Below are positions 52,451 to 61,059 of a stretch of 64,000 nt of DNA, in pieces. The DNA is from CALBPI01 sp038529355 (GTDB lineage: Bacteria; Pseudomonadota; Gammaproteobacteria; Steroidobacterales; Woeseiaceae), in contig JBCBDU010000014.1 of assembly GCA_038529355.1 (NCBI GenBank), forward strand, positions 5,196-69,195, written 5' to 3'. The notes under the pieces were generated by a model. The model was not told the origin of the DNA. It made no database searches and saw only the letters and a program-made list of their open reading frames with translations. Numbering within the stretch: position 1 is the first letter of the stretch; each line of letters opens with the position of its first letter. Made by a program: the position numbers and the translations under genes.

Positions 52451-54046
52451 ATGCTGACCCCAGAATTATTGACTGCTGTTAAAACCTATACGGCGAATCT
52501 GACGCATGATCTGACATTCGTGGTGCAGACGGGCGAGCATGAGAAACGTGCGGAGCTGATCGATTTCCTGCAAAAATTTGCCAGTGTTTCCGACCGCATG
52601 CGTGTCGACGAGCGTGACACGCAGGGCGCGCTGCGGGGCGCCTTGAGTTTCGCAATTGAAGCTGACGGCGATGACACGGGGATTGTGTTCTCCGGTATTC
52701 CGGGCGGTCACGAGTTCAACTCTTTCATGTTGGCGGTGCTCAACAATGCCGGCACCCCGGTCAAGCTGGACGACGCGCTGAAACGCATCATTGAAAACGT
52801 CGGCGAGACATTGAATTTCGAAACGGTCGTGAGCCTGAGCTGCCACAACTGCCCGGATGTTGTGCAGACGCTGAACCAGTTCGCAACGCTGAGCACGAGC
52901 ATTAGCGCCGAGATGATCGACGGCGGCGAATACCCGCAGGTTGTCGACGAGCGCAACGTGCAGGGTGTGCCTGCTGTATTTTTGAATGGCGAGCCGTTCG
53001 CCAACGGCAAGATTGATACCGCGACGCTTGTTGAAAAATTACTGCAGCGCTACCCGAATATCGCGAGTGCCGGTGCCGACTCCGCGCCAACGCTGCCGTT
53101 GCAAGATGTAGCAGTCATTGGTGGCGGTCCGGCTGGTGTTGCCGCGGCGATCTATGCGGCACGCAAGGGTTTTAAAGTGACTGTCATTGCTGAGCGTTTC
53201 GGCGGGCAGGTCAAAGACACGATGGGCATCGAAAACCTGGTATCAATCCCGCAGACGACGGGTCCCGAGGTTGTCAAAGGACTGGCCGAGCATCTACAGG
53301 ATTACGATATCACGCTGAAAGAGCATCTTCGTGTTGATCACGTGGACTCCGGTGACGTCAAGACGCTGACGCTATCGTCCGGCGAAGTGATTCGCGCGCG
53401 TTCCGTGATTGTCTCGACCGGCGCGAACTGGCGTGAGTTAGGCATTCCCGGCGAGAAAGAATACATCGGCAACGGCGTCGCTTATTGCCCGCACTGCGAT
53501 GGACCGTTCTTTAAAGGCAAGGATGTTGCCGTCGTTGGCGGTGGCAACTCAGGTATTGAGGCGGCGCTGGATCTGGCGGGCATCGTACGCCACGTGACGG
53601 TGCTCGAATTCATGCCGGAGCTCAAGGCCGACAAAGTCCTGGTCGACAAGGCGCGTGAGCGTGACAACATCACGATCATCACCAACGCACAGTCGAAAGA
53701 GATCAGGGCAACCGACGGTAAGGTCAGCAGCATCGAATACGTGGCGCGCGACAGTGGCGACGTACATGAGATTGAACTCTCGGCGGTGTTCGTACAGATT
53801 GGTCTGGTACCGAACTCTGCGTTCCTGAAAGGCGTTGTCGACATGACGCAATACGGCGAGATCATTATCAACGAAAAGGCCGAGACCAGTGAACCGGGAA
53901 TTCTGGCTTGTGGCGATGTAACGACCGTACCGTACAAGCAAATCGTCATCGCGTTGGGCGAGGGCAGTAAGGCTGCGCTTTCTGCATTCGAGTATCTGGT
54001 CATGCACGCACCCGAGGTGACAGACGCCGCCGCGCAAGCGGCGTAG
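52451..54046 (+). CDS. ahpF: Alkyl hydroperoxide reductase subunit F
   Basis: 531-residue flavoprotein that transfers electrons from NADH to AhpC. N-terminal double thioredoxin-like domain contains the dithiol CHNC (SCHNCPDVVQ, about 132); the thioredoxin reductase-like part has FAD motif VIGGGPAGVAAA, active-site CPHCDG and NAD motif VVGGGNSGIEAA, and ends with GDVTTVPYKQIVIALGEGSKAAL. Length and domain order fit AhpF completely. GGAG ribosome site ahead of the ATG. Confidence 0.98.
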   Translation: MLTPELLTAVKTYTANLTHDLTFVVQTGEHEKRAELIDFLQKFASVSDRMRVDERDTQGALRGALSFAIEADGDDTGIVFSGIPGGHEFNSFMLAVLNNAGTPVKLDDALKRIIENVGETLNFETVVSLSCHNCPDVVQTLNQFATLSTSISAEMIDGGEYPQVVDERNVQGVPAVFLNGEPFANGKIDTATLVEKLLQRYPNIASAGADSAPTLPLQDVAVIGGGPAGVAAAIYAARKGFKVTVIAERFGGQVKDTMGIENLVSIPQTTGPEVVKGLAEHLQDYDITLKEHLRVDHVDSGDVKTLTLSSGEVIRARSVIVSTGANWRELGIPGEKEYIGNGVAYCPHCDGPFFKGKDVAVVGGGNSGIEAALDLAGIVRHVTVLEFMPELKADKVLVDKARERDNITIITNAQSKEIRATDGKVSSIEYVARDSGDVHEIELSAVFVQIGLVPNSAFLKGVVDMTQYGEIIINEKAETSEPGILACGDVTTVPYKQIVIALGEGSKAALSAFEYLVMHAPEVTDAAAQAA

Positions 54047-54061
54047 TCATTGGTCGGCCGT

Positions 54062-54079
54062 TGTCGTAGCGTTACGACA
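54062..54079. terminator. Small hairpin after ahpF
   Basis: TGTCGTA (54062-54068) and TACGACA (54073-54079) form a 7-bp stem with a 4-base loop, 16 bases after the ahpF stop. No T-tract follows. May end or stabilise the ahpCF transcript. The other bases up to 54258 show no gene. Confidence 0.4.
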
Positions 54080-54258
54080 GATCACGCTTGGCGGCAGGCT
54101 GAATGCCACAGGTTCTGGCGCGCGTTGCACGACGACGAACCGGGGCCGTATTGCGGATACGCCAAACCAGCGCGGTGTGGCCGCCCGGAATTGATTCGGT
54201 CGCGCGCACGTGCGGCTCGCGGTGTACTCTATCCTCACTACCGTGGTGATCGAGGTCT

Positions 54259-55179
54259 ATGATGAATTCCAGCAAGCAACGAATCGTTAGTGTCTGTCTG
54301 GCAGCATTGGTGTTGTTGATGAGCGGTTGCGCGACGCAGGGCGGCGGCAAGTTTGATCCGGTGACATCTGACATACCGAAGATTGATCCGCTCTATCCGC
54401 CCACCAACGTAGAGCTGTCGTTCAACAGTGGCGGTGCGCAGTTGCCAGCCTATCTGATGATTGCCAATGGCCGTGGGCCGCACCCGACGGTGTTGTTGTT
54501 GCACGGTTTCCCTGGCAACGAAAAGAATCTGGACATCGCGCAGGCGTTGCGGCGTGCTGGCTTCAATGTGATGTTCTTCAACTACCGCGGTGCCTGGGGT
54601 GCACAAGGCGAGTTTCGCATCGCCAACCTGTCGCGCGACGCGGCCAATGCCGTGCAGTTCCTGCGCTCTCGCGCCAGCGAGTACCGCATCGATCAGTTGC
54701 AGCTATCGTTGCTAGGTCATTCGATGGGCGGGTTCGCTGCGTTGCGCACGGTTGCGCGTGACTCGCGCCTTGATTGTGTCGTTGGCCTCGCCGCTGCCAA
54801 TGTGGGTGCAATCGCATCGCGTAGCGACAAAGAGCAAGCGGATTTCGCCGCCTATGCAGACGGCTTGTTTATGCTAAATGGTTATTCGGGGCGTACTGCA
54901 CTTCGCGAGCTGCGCCAGAATGCGCGCGAGTTTGATCTGCTGAATGATGTCGGTGGCATGGGTGGTAAATCGGTGCTGCTTATTACCGGTACCGAGGACA
55001 CGGCGGTGCCGGTCACGGTGCAACGGCAGCTCGCTGAGGCTTATGCGGCAGATCCGCGAATCAATCTCACGGCGATCGAAATTCCCGGTGATCATGCCTT
55101 TTCCGGGCAGCGGATCGCGTTACAGCGACTAGTCATGCAATGGCTAGTACGAAACTGTGCCTGGTCAATGCGAGGTTAG
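54259..55179 (+). CDS. Alpha/beta hydrolase lipoprotein
   Basis: 306 residues. Signal peptide with lipobox LLMSGC. Catalytic pattern: nucleophile Ser in LLGHSMGG (about 153-160), acid Asp in TGTEDTAVP, His in PGDHAFSG; oxyanion loop LLHGFPGN. A serine esterase or peptidase-like lipoprotein, substrate unknown. ATG 54259 follows ATCGAGGTCT. Its stop is followed 2 bases later by the phosphatase-like start, so these form an operon. Confidence 0.88.
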   Translation: MMNSSKQRIVSVCLAALVLLMSGCATQGGGKFDPVTSDIPKIDPLYPPTNVELSFNSGGAQLPAYLMIANGRGPHPTVLLLHGFPGNEKNLDIAQALRRAGFNVMFFNYRGAWGAQGEFRIANLSRDAANAVQFLRSRASEYRIDQLQLSLLGHSMGGFAALRTVARDSRLDCVVGLAAANVGAIASRSDKEQADFAAYADGLFMLNGYSGRTALRELRQNAREFDLLNDVGGMGGKSVLLITGTEDTAVPVTVQRQLAEAYAADPRINLTAIEIPGDHAFSGQRIALQRLVMQWLVRNCAWSMRG

Positions 55180-55181
55180 TG

Positions 55182-55745
55182 ATGATCCGAAAAAATAGGC
55201 TGATTGCCGTTTTGTGCGTGGCGCTGTGCGGCGTGGTCGCTGCCAACGATGACAAAGATATTGTCAACTACGTTGCGTATTCCGACGTGTTTGCCAGCAG
55301 CGGTCAACCTTCCGCGCAGCAGTTGACAGCGCTACGGCGCAGCGGCACCGAACGCATTATCTACATTGCCTACTCGGACCATGAGCGGTCGCTGGCCAAT
55401 GAGGATCGCGTTGCGAAGCAGTTGGGTATGCAATACATCCATATCCCGGTTGAGTGGGACGCGCCGACGGCCAGTGATTTCGAGTTGTTCGCAAGCGTGA
55501 TGAATGCAGCGCCACAAACGCCAACGTTGTTGCATTGCCAGATGAATTACCGTGCCACCGCTTTTGCGTTGTTGTATCGGGTGATCCATGCAGGTGTGCC
55601 GTTGGCTGATGCGAAAGCAGACATGAATGCCGTTTGGACGCCAAACGAAACCTGGACAGAGTTTTTGTTGGCCACGTTGACGCAGGCCGGTATCGATCCC
55701 GCCTGTGAGGGTTGTGACTGGACGCCGTCGAAACCGCAACACTGA
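55182..55745 (+). CDS. Exported tyrosine-phosphatase-like protein
   Basis: 187 residues with a signal peptide (MIRKNRLIAVLCVALCGVVA). The P-loop LLHCQMNYRAT gives Cys-x4-Arg, one residue shorter than the classical Cys-x5-Arg loop but like the DUF442-type phosphatases. N-terminal SDVFASSGQPSAQQLTALRR is also family-like. Acid-base Asp may lie in VEWDAPT. Periplasmic dephosphorylation of an unknown substrate is likely. ATG 55182 lies after the hydrolase stop with GAGG upstream. Confidence 0.85.
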   Translation: MIRKNRLIAVLCVALCGVVAANDDKDIVNYVAYSDVFASSGQPSAQQLTALRRSGTERIIYIAYSDHERSLANEDRVAKQLGMQYIHIPVEWDAPTASDFELFASVMNAAPQTPTLLHCQMNYRATAFALLYRVIHAGVPLADAKADMNAVWTPNETWTEFLLATLTQAGIDPACEGCDWTPSKPQH

Positions 55746-55750
55746 CATTT

Positions 55751-55764
55751 CCACTTGCAAGTGG
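55751..55764. other. 14-bp palindrome after the phosphatase-like gene
   Basis: CCACTTGCAAGTGG is a perfect palindrome 6 bases after the stop. Could be a protein-binding site or a short stem; no T-run follows. The bases up to 55868 are otherwise unremarkable. Confidence 0.35.
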
Positions 55765-55868
55765 TGGTGTCGTCAAATACGAACAACCGTGCGGTATTGG
55801 TTCACATAATGTCGCTGTAATATGCAGTATCCTTGGCAATTGTTGATTGCATCGTCGGAGATATCCCA

Positions 55869-56609
55869 ATGATTAGAGCGATCCTGAGCTTAGTTCTGTG
55901 TGTGCCGTTTGCTTCGGCGCTGGCGCAGACCAGCACATTTGCATTGAGTGATGCGGATTTCACCGTCTCACCCATTTTCAGCGACATTCGTGAATTTGAT
56001 ATCACGATCGAAATCGATGAGCCGCTGCGCGCGGGTATCTTTGACGATCCGTTTCTCGTCGAAGTCGACTACTCGGTGACCGGCACATTGACGCAAGGCA
56101 CGCCGTCGGGTTTCAACGCTTTTGCGTTGCAACGCACGTTAATCGCACAGGAGTTTTATACGCAGGGCGGCACCATGTCGTTCCAGGTGGATTTGGCTGC
56201 CAATCTTGACGACGGCGTTCAGGCCTCCGAGCTTGTTCCCGATGCCAACGGCATCATTCTCACGTTCAATGCCCGCGAGGTCGATACGGGGCGTTTTCAT
56301 CCGGCTTTGCTGGTGCTGAGCGCTGACGGGACAGGCAGCATTCGTAACTCGAACAACATCATCGCGCTGAATCCGTTGCAGGAGATTATGGAGGGTGACG
56401 AGTACATCACCGATCTGACCTTTATTCCTGCCGAGTTCACGTTGTTTGACGTGTCACCGGAGCCGACGCCTGAGCCGCCTCCCGGCGAGACGCCAATTGG
56501 CGGATTCGGTCCGGGTAGCGGCAGCGGTGCGTTTGGCTTGCCCGAAGCGTTGTTCCTGTTTGTTGTGAGTCTCGTTGCGCGGCGCCGCCGGCGGTTTGCG
56601 CGCAGCTGA
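55869..56609 (+). CDS. Surface protein with GlyGly-CTERM-like sorting tail
   Basis: 246 residues. ATG 55869 (GGAG upstream) gives a signal peptide (MIRAILSLVLCVPFASALA). A beta-rich body with choice-of-anchor-like features is followed by a Pro-rich stretch (SPEPTPEPPPGETP), a Gly/Ser motif GFGPGSGSGAFG, a membrane helix (LPEALFLFVVSLVA) and a terminal Arg cluster (RRRRRFARS). This tripartite tail is the form recognised by rhombosortase-type C-terminal processing in type II secretion-bearing proteobacteria. No rhombosortase gene lies in the window. Confidence 0.7.
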   Translation: MIRAILSLVLCVPFASALAQTSTFALSDADFTVSPIFSDIREFDITIEIDEPLRAGIFDDPFLVEVDYSVTGTLTQGTPSGFNAFALQRTLIAQEFYTQGGTMSFQVDLAANLDDGVQASELVPDANGIILTFNAREVDTGRFHPALLVLSADGTGSIRNSNNIIALNPLQEIMEGDEYITDLTFIPAEFTLFDVSPEPTPEPPPGETPIGGFGPGSGSGAFGLPEALFLFVVSLVARRRRRFARS

Positions 56610-56630
56610 AACTCGGCATGCGTTGCGACG

Positions 56631-57605
56631 CTAGCGCCTACTGCATAGCGTTTTTTCGAGCTCGGCCAGTGCTTCGGCCGAGTCCGTAGCGGCAATCTCC
56701 GGCAGGCGCTTACCGGCATCCGTGAGTGCGTTCATGAACTGATCGGCTGCGGCGATCGCGAGCGGTTGCGCCACGTCAGCGTCCGGCAGTCGCCCCAAGC
56801 CGTCAGCGGCGAGGCCGGTGAACAGCTCCGGTATCAGCAAATCGACCATCGCTATGTAGACATTGCTGATGACGAGACTACGGCGCGATTTTGCATCAAG
56901 CGCATCGAACGCTTCTTGCGTGATCCAGCCTTTACTGATGACGGTTTCGCCATTGCGCTGTTCCAGCCGACCCAGTTCGCGCAGCGCAAGCACGCGGCCG
57001 TGCAGAGCTGCTTGCTCAAGCCAGTAGCGTGCCTGCGCCCGTTGTTCATCGCGTTCATCGGCAGACACTTCTGGTAATGCCGTGCGGTTCGTGTTGACGG
57101 TACGCTCGAGCGTTGAGCGTGCCAGTGCCTGTTCGTCGGGCGCACCGCGTGCAGCAGCCATGTGCATGCGGGCCAACAACAGCATGGCCGCTGAGTCTCC
57201 CTGAATTGCCATTGAGCGCACGGCGCCGCGATCCAGGCCACGAAAGACCTCGAACATACTGCCATGCGCCATGACTGGTGCCAGCCGCTGTAGCTCCGCG
57301 GCCACCAACGGGTGCGACAGCACGTCGCTTGCGACCAGGCACGGCGCTGCGAGTGTCACGGATGGCGCAGGCGTTGCAACCAGCGACGTGTCATCCTGCG
57401 CTGCATCGTTGGGATCGGTAGGTACCTCGAACGCAGTGGCAGCCGATGCGGTTGGCGCCGCGACCGGTTCCGGCATGCTCGGTGTGGCAGCGGGCGCAAC
57501 GCGCGCGGCAGCGTCCTCACCGGGGCGAAGTGCGCCCCAAGCGGCGATGCCTAAGACACCGATCATGAAGACGGCGACCACTATGCGCCTGTGTGCTCTC
57601 ACCGT
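56631..57605 (-). CDS. Membrane-anchored Sel1/TPR-like protein
   Basis: One membrane helix (RIVVAVFMIGVLGIAAWGAL) is followed by an Ala/Pro-rich linker and an all-helical part with Sel1-like patterns (DSAAMLLLARMHMAAARGAP; ARYWLEQAALHGRVLALREL). GTG 57605 is chosen because it puts the helix near the N-terminus and has AGGAA 12 bases upstream; an ATG at 57695 would add 30 residues and reach within 36 bases of the divergent GNAT gene. Function unknown; periplasmic scaffold likely. Confidence 0.65.
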   Translation of the reverse strand, partial: TVRAHRRIVVAVFMIGVLGIAAWGALRPGEDAAARVAPAATPSMPEPVAAPTASAATAFEVPTDPNDAAQDDTSLVATPAPSVTLAAPCLVASDVLSHPLVAAELQRLAPVMAHGSMFEVFRGLDRGAVRSMAIQGDSAAMLLLARMHMAAARGAPDEQALARSTLERTVNTNRTALPEVSADERDEQRAQARYWLEQAALHGRVLALRELGRLEQRNGETVISKGWITQEAFDALDAKSRRSLVISNVYIAMVDLLIPELFTGLAADGLGRLPDADVAQPLAIAAADQFMNALTDAGKRLPEIAATDSAEALAELEKTLCSRR

Positions 57606-57730
57606 TATTGATTCCTGTAATCCAGTTGCTCGTGCAATGCCTTGAAACCGTCCGGTATGCATGCGTTCGCATAGCCGGTGTAACGCCTGCAGCATTTCGA
57701 GCCTGCTCGTTTCGATAGTATGATGTGCGC

Positions 57731-58294
57731 ATGGCGAACACCAAACCGCAGACGCGTTTTACACATCGGATTGCCGGTCAGGCCGACGTGCCGACGATCC
57801 GCGCGTTAATGCAGGCGTCGATCGAGCACAACATGCGCGAGTTTCTGAGCCCGGCTGAGATCGAAGCGGCCAAGGAGACGATGGGGGTCGATCACACCCT
57901 TATTGACGATGGCACCTATTTCTTGATCGAGACGCGCGACGCTGATGCGATTGTTGCCGTGGGTTGTGGCGGTTGGGGGAAGCGTCGCACGTTGTACGGT
58001 GGCAATCATACTGTCGGACGCGATGACACGTTTAGCGACCCGGCGACTGAACCTGCGCGTATTCGTGCGATGTACACCCACCCGGACTGGGTGCGCAACG
58101 GCATTGGCACGCTGTTGCTGGATCTTGGCGAACAGGCGGCGCGCGATGCAGGTTTTCGCACCATCGAGCTGGGCTCAACGATTCCTGGCGAGCCGTTGTA
58201 TCGCGCGCGCGGCTACGTTGAAATTGAGCGTGTCGTTCACGCGGGTGCGAATGATGCGCCGAATACTGTCATCAAGATGTCGAAAACGCTGTAG
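57731..58294 (+). CDS. GNAT-family N-acetyltransferase
   Basis: 187 residues with the GNAT fold: acetyl-CoA motif A THPDWVRNGIGTLLLDLGEQ (R/Q-x-x-G-x-G/A), followed by FRTIELGSTIPGEPLYRARGY. Substrate unknown; could be a small amine or N-terminus. ATG 57731 is preferred over a GTG two codons upstream. Its end lies 6 bases from the convergent CxxCH protein. Confidence 0.9.
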   Translation: MANTKPQTRFTHRIAGQADVPTIRALMQASIEHNMREFLSPAEIEAAKETMGVDHTLIDDGTYFLIETRDADAIVAVGCGGWGKRRTLYGGNHTVGRDDTFSDPATEPARIRAMYTHPDWVRNGIGTLLLDLGEQAARDAGFRTIELGSTIPGEPLYRARGYVEIERVVHAGANDAPNTVIKMSKTL

Positions 58295-58300
58295 CGCCAA

Positions 58301-58831
58301 CTAGCGAGTTGCGAATTCGATGCGTCGATAGTGCACCGTGTCGCCGAATGCGGAGCCGTCGTTGTTACTGGCGATCACGGCAACGTAAAACACGGGCGGT
58401 TCGGGCGCAGCAGCGCTGCTCTGCCATGCAAAGCGCCAGCGCACGCGGCCGGCAAGTGCTGTTTCGGGTTTGCGTGAGCGAATCATCGCGCCGTTGGCTG
58501 TTGTGTCGAGTATTTCGGCGTTGCCGGTAAATTTGCCGACGGAACCGTTTGCGCCGAGTACGAGCATCTGGAATGCGCCGATCTGCATGTCCGGGTCATC
58601 GAAAATTAGGTCCAACGCATAGACGGTATTTGTGTTGAGTGAATCGGGTAAGCCCTTCAGTGTGATCTGCGGTGAGTGTTGCTGCGGCACTCGCTCCCAG
58701 TGGCAGCTCGCGCAGTGGTTTTTGTCGGATGGATTGCCTGCGCCCCACGGCGCACCGTCGTCGTAGGCATAGGCATGACTTGCGGCGCCGGTTAGTGCCA
58801 GCGACGCTGTAAGGATCAGTGCCAGACGCAT
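58301..58831 (-). CDS. Exported CxxCH protein with Reeler-like domain
   Basis: 176 residues: signal peptide (MRLALILTASLALTGAASHAYA) and a haem c site-like CASCH close to the mature N-terminus, followed by a beta-sandwich with NTVYALDLIFDDPDMQIGAF, resembling Reeler or choice-of-anchor V domains that are often found with c-type cytochromes. The ATG at 58870 would add 13 residues and is also possible. Role in electron transfer is plausible but only one haem motif is visible. Confidence 0.72.
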   Translation of the reverse strand: MRLALILTASLALTGAASHAYAYDDGAPWGAGNPSDKNHCASCHWERVPQQHSPQITLKGLPDSLNTNTVYALDLIFDDPDMQIGAFQMLVLGANGSVGKFTGNAEILDTTANGAMIRSRKPETALAGRVRWRFAWQSSAAAPEPPVFYVAVIASNNDGSAFGDTVHYRRIEFATR

Positions 58832-58950
58832 AGTCGCGATGGTGTCGGTGCGTTTATTGTCATGCCCCATGATGGTAGTGCGTCGCAGGCGCGGTCAACC
58901 GTTACTGGCGATCGGGTGCCGTGCTTGAGCACTTGCGATGAAGTGGTCCA

Positions 58951-60258
58951 TCACAGCAGCAGATCGTGACGGAAGGTTTTTTCGATGCGTTGCGCGGTCT
59001 GCGCATCGACGCCGGCTTCGTTCGCAAAGTGCGGCCAGCGCCGCACAGCCTCGCTGACGCGGGCGAGCAACGCACGCGCCTGTCGCGGTTTCAGGTTGGC
59101 GCTGCTGGCAAACAGCAGCAAGTCTTCCGGCACGAAGTAGTCTTGCTTCATATTCAGGCGCATTTGATGTTGCCCGGTCCAGGCGCCTTGCGGGTTATAC
59201 GCGTAAGCGAAGTCAAACGCCGGCGACAGTCGCCATTGACCTTCTCGCGACATAAGGAACGCGATGTTCTTGACGTGATCATCCTGATTGCGCGCGAGAA
59301 TGTTGATGTAGGCGCGCATCACTTGTTGTTCGAGGTCACTGGCGGGCAGGTCGAGTTGTTGCATCGTTGCGATGGCGGCCTCGTAGCTGTGCGCGCCAGC
59401 CCTGTTGAAGTCGAAGTGTTGTAGTGCGCCAAGCGATTGCATGTGGCGCTTGCCGCCGTTGTCCGAGCGGTCAAACCGGCGCGTCATGAAATGCGCGCGG
59501 CCGCCTTCTTCATGCAATCGGCAACGCTCCATCGTGATGCCGGCGGCAGCAGCCATAAGCGCATATGCGTATTCAATACGACCGTAGCCGAGTGGGTCAG
59601 CGAGCTCCTTGTCACGGTTGCCATGAATACCGTCAAATTTCATTAGCCAGTGCGTGAAACCCGAGTCGGCGGGTGCTTGCCCCGAGCGAAATTCGCCGGT
59701 GCGTTCGTTCCACGCAAGAACGGCTTTCGCTCGTGCACCACCAGCGGAAGTGCTGACGCGCAGGATGTCTTCGATGGCTGCCTGATCATCGCTGCCGGAC
59801 AGTTTGCCGGTGAGTTCGACACGCTCGTCGAGTACACGGTTCGACAGCGCGACGAGCGCGTCGATTGCAACGACACGATTGCTGTCTGGTGCTTCGCTAT
59901 GCGCTGGCTGAAACTCAAGCGCGCCTATCCCGCGTGTGCCGGTGTAGCACAGGCGCTCGACCGGCGTGAAGCTGTCGTAGCTGCGCCCTTGCGTAGCTAA
60001 CCAGGCATTGATCAGCGTGTTGCCGAATGTGTCGGGCAAACAGTCGGCGAGCATGCCGGGCAATCCTTTGAAAGCGTCGCTATCGAGCGTCGGGAATTCA
60101 TAGGGTGTCTCGCGCAATGGCATCATGAGCGGCGCAACCTGAATGCCGCTACGGGCGAATTCGGGTGTGTACTGAAACACGCCGATGTTGCGCGCGGTCA
60201 CCCAGGTCACCGCGCCAATCGTGCGACCCCACAACCTGACCTCGGCAGTGTCGGTCAC
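58951..60258 (-). CDS. HipA-family Ser/Thr kinase toxin
   Basis: 435 residues, near the 440 of E. coli HipA. N-terminal domain (VRLWGRTIGAVTWV) and HipA C domain with STSAGGARAKAVLAW, GFTHWLMKFDG, NRDKELADPLGYGRIEYAYA, catalytic NQDDHVKNIAFL (about 324) and metal-binding SPAFDFAYA. All key kinase residues appear intact, so it could phosphorylate a target such as an aminoacyl-tRNA synthetase. It begins inside the antitoxin stop (4-base ATGA overlap), the standard HipBA order. Confidence 0.92.
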   Translation of the reverse strand: MTDTAEVRLWGRTIGAVTWVTARNIGVFQYTPEFARSGIQVAPLMMPLRETPYEFPTLDSDAFKGLPGMLADCLPDTFGNTLINAWLATQGRSYDSFTPVERLCYTGTRGIGALEFQPAHSEAPDSNRVVAIDALVALSNRVLDERVELTGKLSGSDDQAAIEDILRVSTSAGGARAKAVLAWNERTGEFRSGQAPADSGFTHWLMKFDGIHGNRDKELADPLGYGRIEYAYALMAAAAGITMERCRLHEEGGRAHFMTRRFDRSDNGGKRHMQSLGALQHFDFNRAGAHSYEAAIATMQQLDLPASDLEQQVMRAYINILARNQDDHVKNIAFLMSREGQWRLSPAFDFAYAYNPQGAWTGQHQMRLNMKQDYFVPEDLLLFASSANLKPRQARALLARVSEAVRRWPHFANEAGVDAQTAQRIEKTFRHDLLL

Positions 60259-60632
60259 TCAGCCACCTTGTCGTCTGCCCATTCCCAGGTAGCATCATCG
60301 CGCCGCGGTCGGCTCGCACGCTTGCGCTGTTGTCCGTCAAAGCGAAGCCGTTCCACCGGACGAATAGCCGGATCGGGTAATAGTGTCGCCAGATGCTCGT
60401 CAAGATCCAACGCCTGCATAATGCGTACGAAGGAGTCGAGGGAAAGGCTCTGACCGTTGGCCATGCGCGTCAGTGTGCTGCGCGAGACGCGCGCGCTTGC
60501 CGCGAGCGCTTTCTGGCTCATGTTTCGGCTGATGCGGATTTGCTCCAGCTGTGTGCATAATTCGGCGACTATCTGCCTGGATGAGCGGGATTTGTTTTGG
60601 CGGGTGGCGGCATGATGCACGAGAGTCACCAA
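60255..60632 (-). CDS. HipB-like antitoxin, XRE-type HTH
   Basis: 125 residues with a helix-turn-helix (ISRNMSQKALAASARVSRST and LTRMANGQSLSLDSFVRIM). Extra polar N- and C-terminal tails make it longer than E. coli HipB (88 residues); the C-tail ends EWADDKVAE. It should bind the palindromes upstream and neutralise the HipA-like toxin. Overlaps the toxin start by 4 bases. Confidence 0.88.
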   Translation of the reverse strand: MVTLVHHAATRQNKSRSSRQIVAELCTQLEQIRISRNMSQKALAASARVSRSTLTRMANGQSLSLDSFVRIMQALDLDEHLATLLPDPAIRPVERLRFDGQQRKRASRPRRDDATWEWADDKVAE

Positions 60633-60642
60633 AGAGTTTAAG

Positions 60643-60718
60643 GATATTAATGCGTCAAAAGTAACGCATTAATATCGAAAAAGATATATTTCGCTTTGAA
60701 AAAGAAGCATTAATATAC
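60643..60718. promoter_or_regulatory. HipB-type operator: palindrome plus third half-site
   Basis: GATATTAATGCGT (60643-60655) is the exact reverse complement of ACGCATTAATATC (60664-60676), separated by 8 bases. A third half-site, GCATTAATATAC (60707-60718), lies 30 bases further upstream of the antitoxin. The tract is much more AT-rich than its surroundings and lies 10-86 bases before the antitoxin start. Multi-site autoregulation is established for HipB; use of these exact sites is inferred. Confidence 0.75.
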
Positions 60719-60790
60719 AAGTGTGCTGGGAAACTAGCGCTACCGGCTTACCGAGCGGCGCGCGCCGCAAGCGCTCTGATCGGCGAGGCA

Positions 60791-60825
60791 ATGACCGCTG
60801 CCGTTGGCGAGACAACAGCGGTCAT
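60791..60825. repeat. Inverted repeat between mddA unit and antitoxin
   Basis: ATGACCGCTG (60791-60800) and CAGCGGTCAT (60816-60825) form a perfect 10-bp stem with a 15-base loop. It lies about 100 bases after the 45-residue peptide gene on the minus strand, so may serve as its terminator despite no T-tract. The rest of 60633-60921 besides the operator is unremarkable. Confidence 0.45.
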
Positions 60826-60921
60826 GCGTTGATAGGCCGTTAGACGCAGGGCGAGCCGCAGCACGTGTCGCCGCTCGGCGCACCGATCTATTACAGCGCC
60901 TGGTGAATGTCCGCAGGCACG

Positions 60922-61059
60922 TTACAGGAAGTGATAGAACACCAGCGGGGCCGCCAGCCACAACAAACCCTTGACGAAAAAGAACGCGAAACCGATCAGC
61001 CCGAAACGTTTGATCCACGCACGGTCTGCCGACGATGCGTTGCTTGCAGCGGCGCTCAT
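60922..61059 (-). CDS. 45-residue single-pass membrane peptide coupled to mddA
   Basis: Short gene: MSAAASNASSADRAWIKRF, then a hydrophobic helix (GLIGFAFFFVKGLLWLAAPL) and a short VFYHFL tail. ATG 61059 overlaps the mddA stop by 4 bases (ATGA) and has AGGAG four bases ahead, good evidence that it is made. The RAWIKRFGLIGF opening is a pattern seen in small conserved proteobacterial membrane proteins, function unknown. Might stabilise or gate the methyltransferase. Confidence 0.72.
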   Translation of the reverse strand: MSAAASNASSADRAWIKRFGLIGFAFFFVKGLLWLAAPLVFYHFL

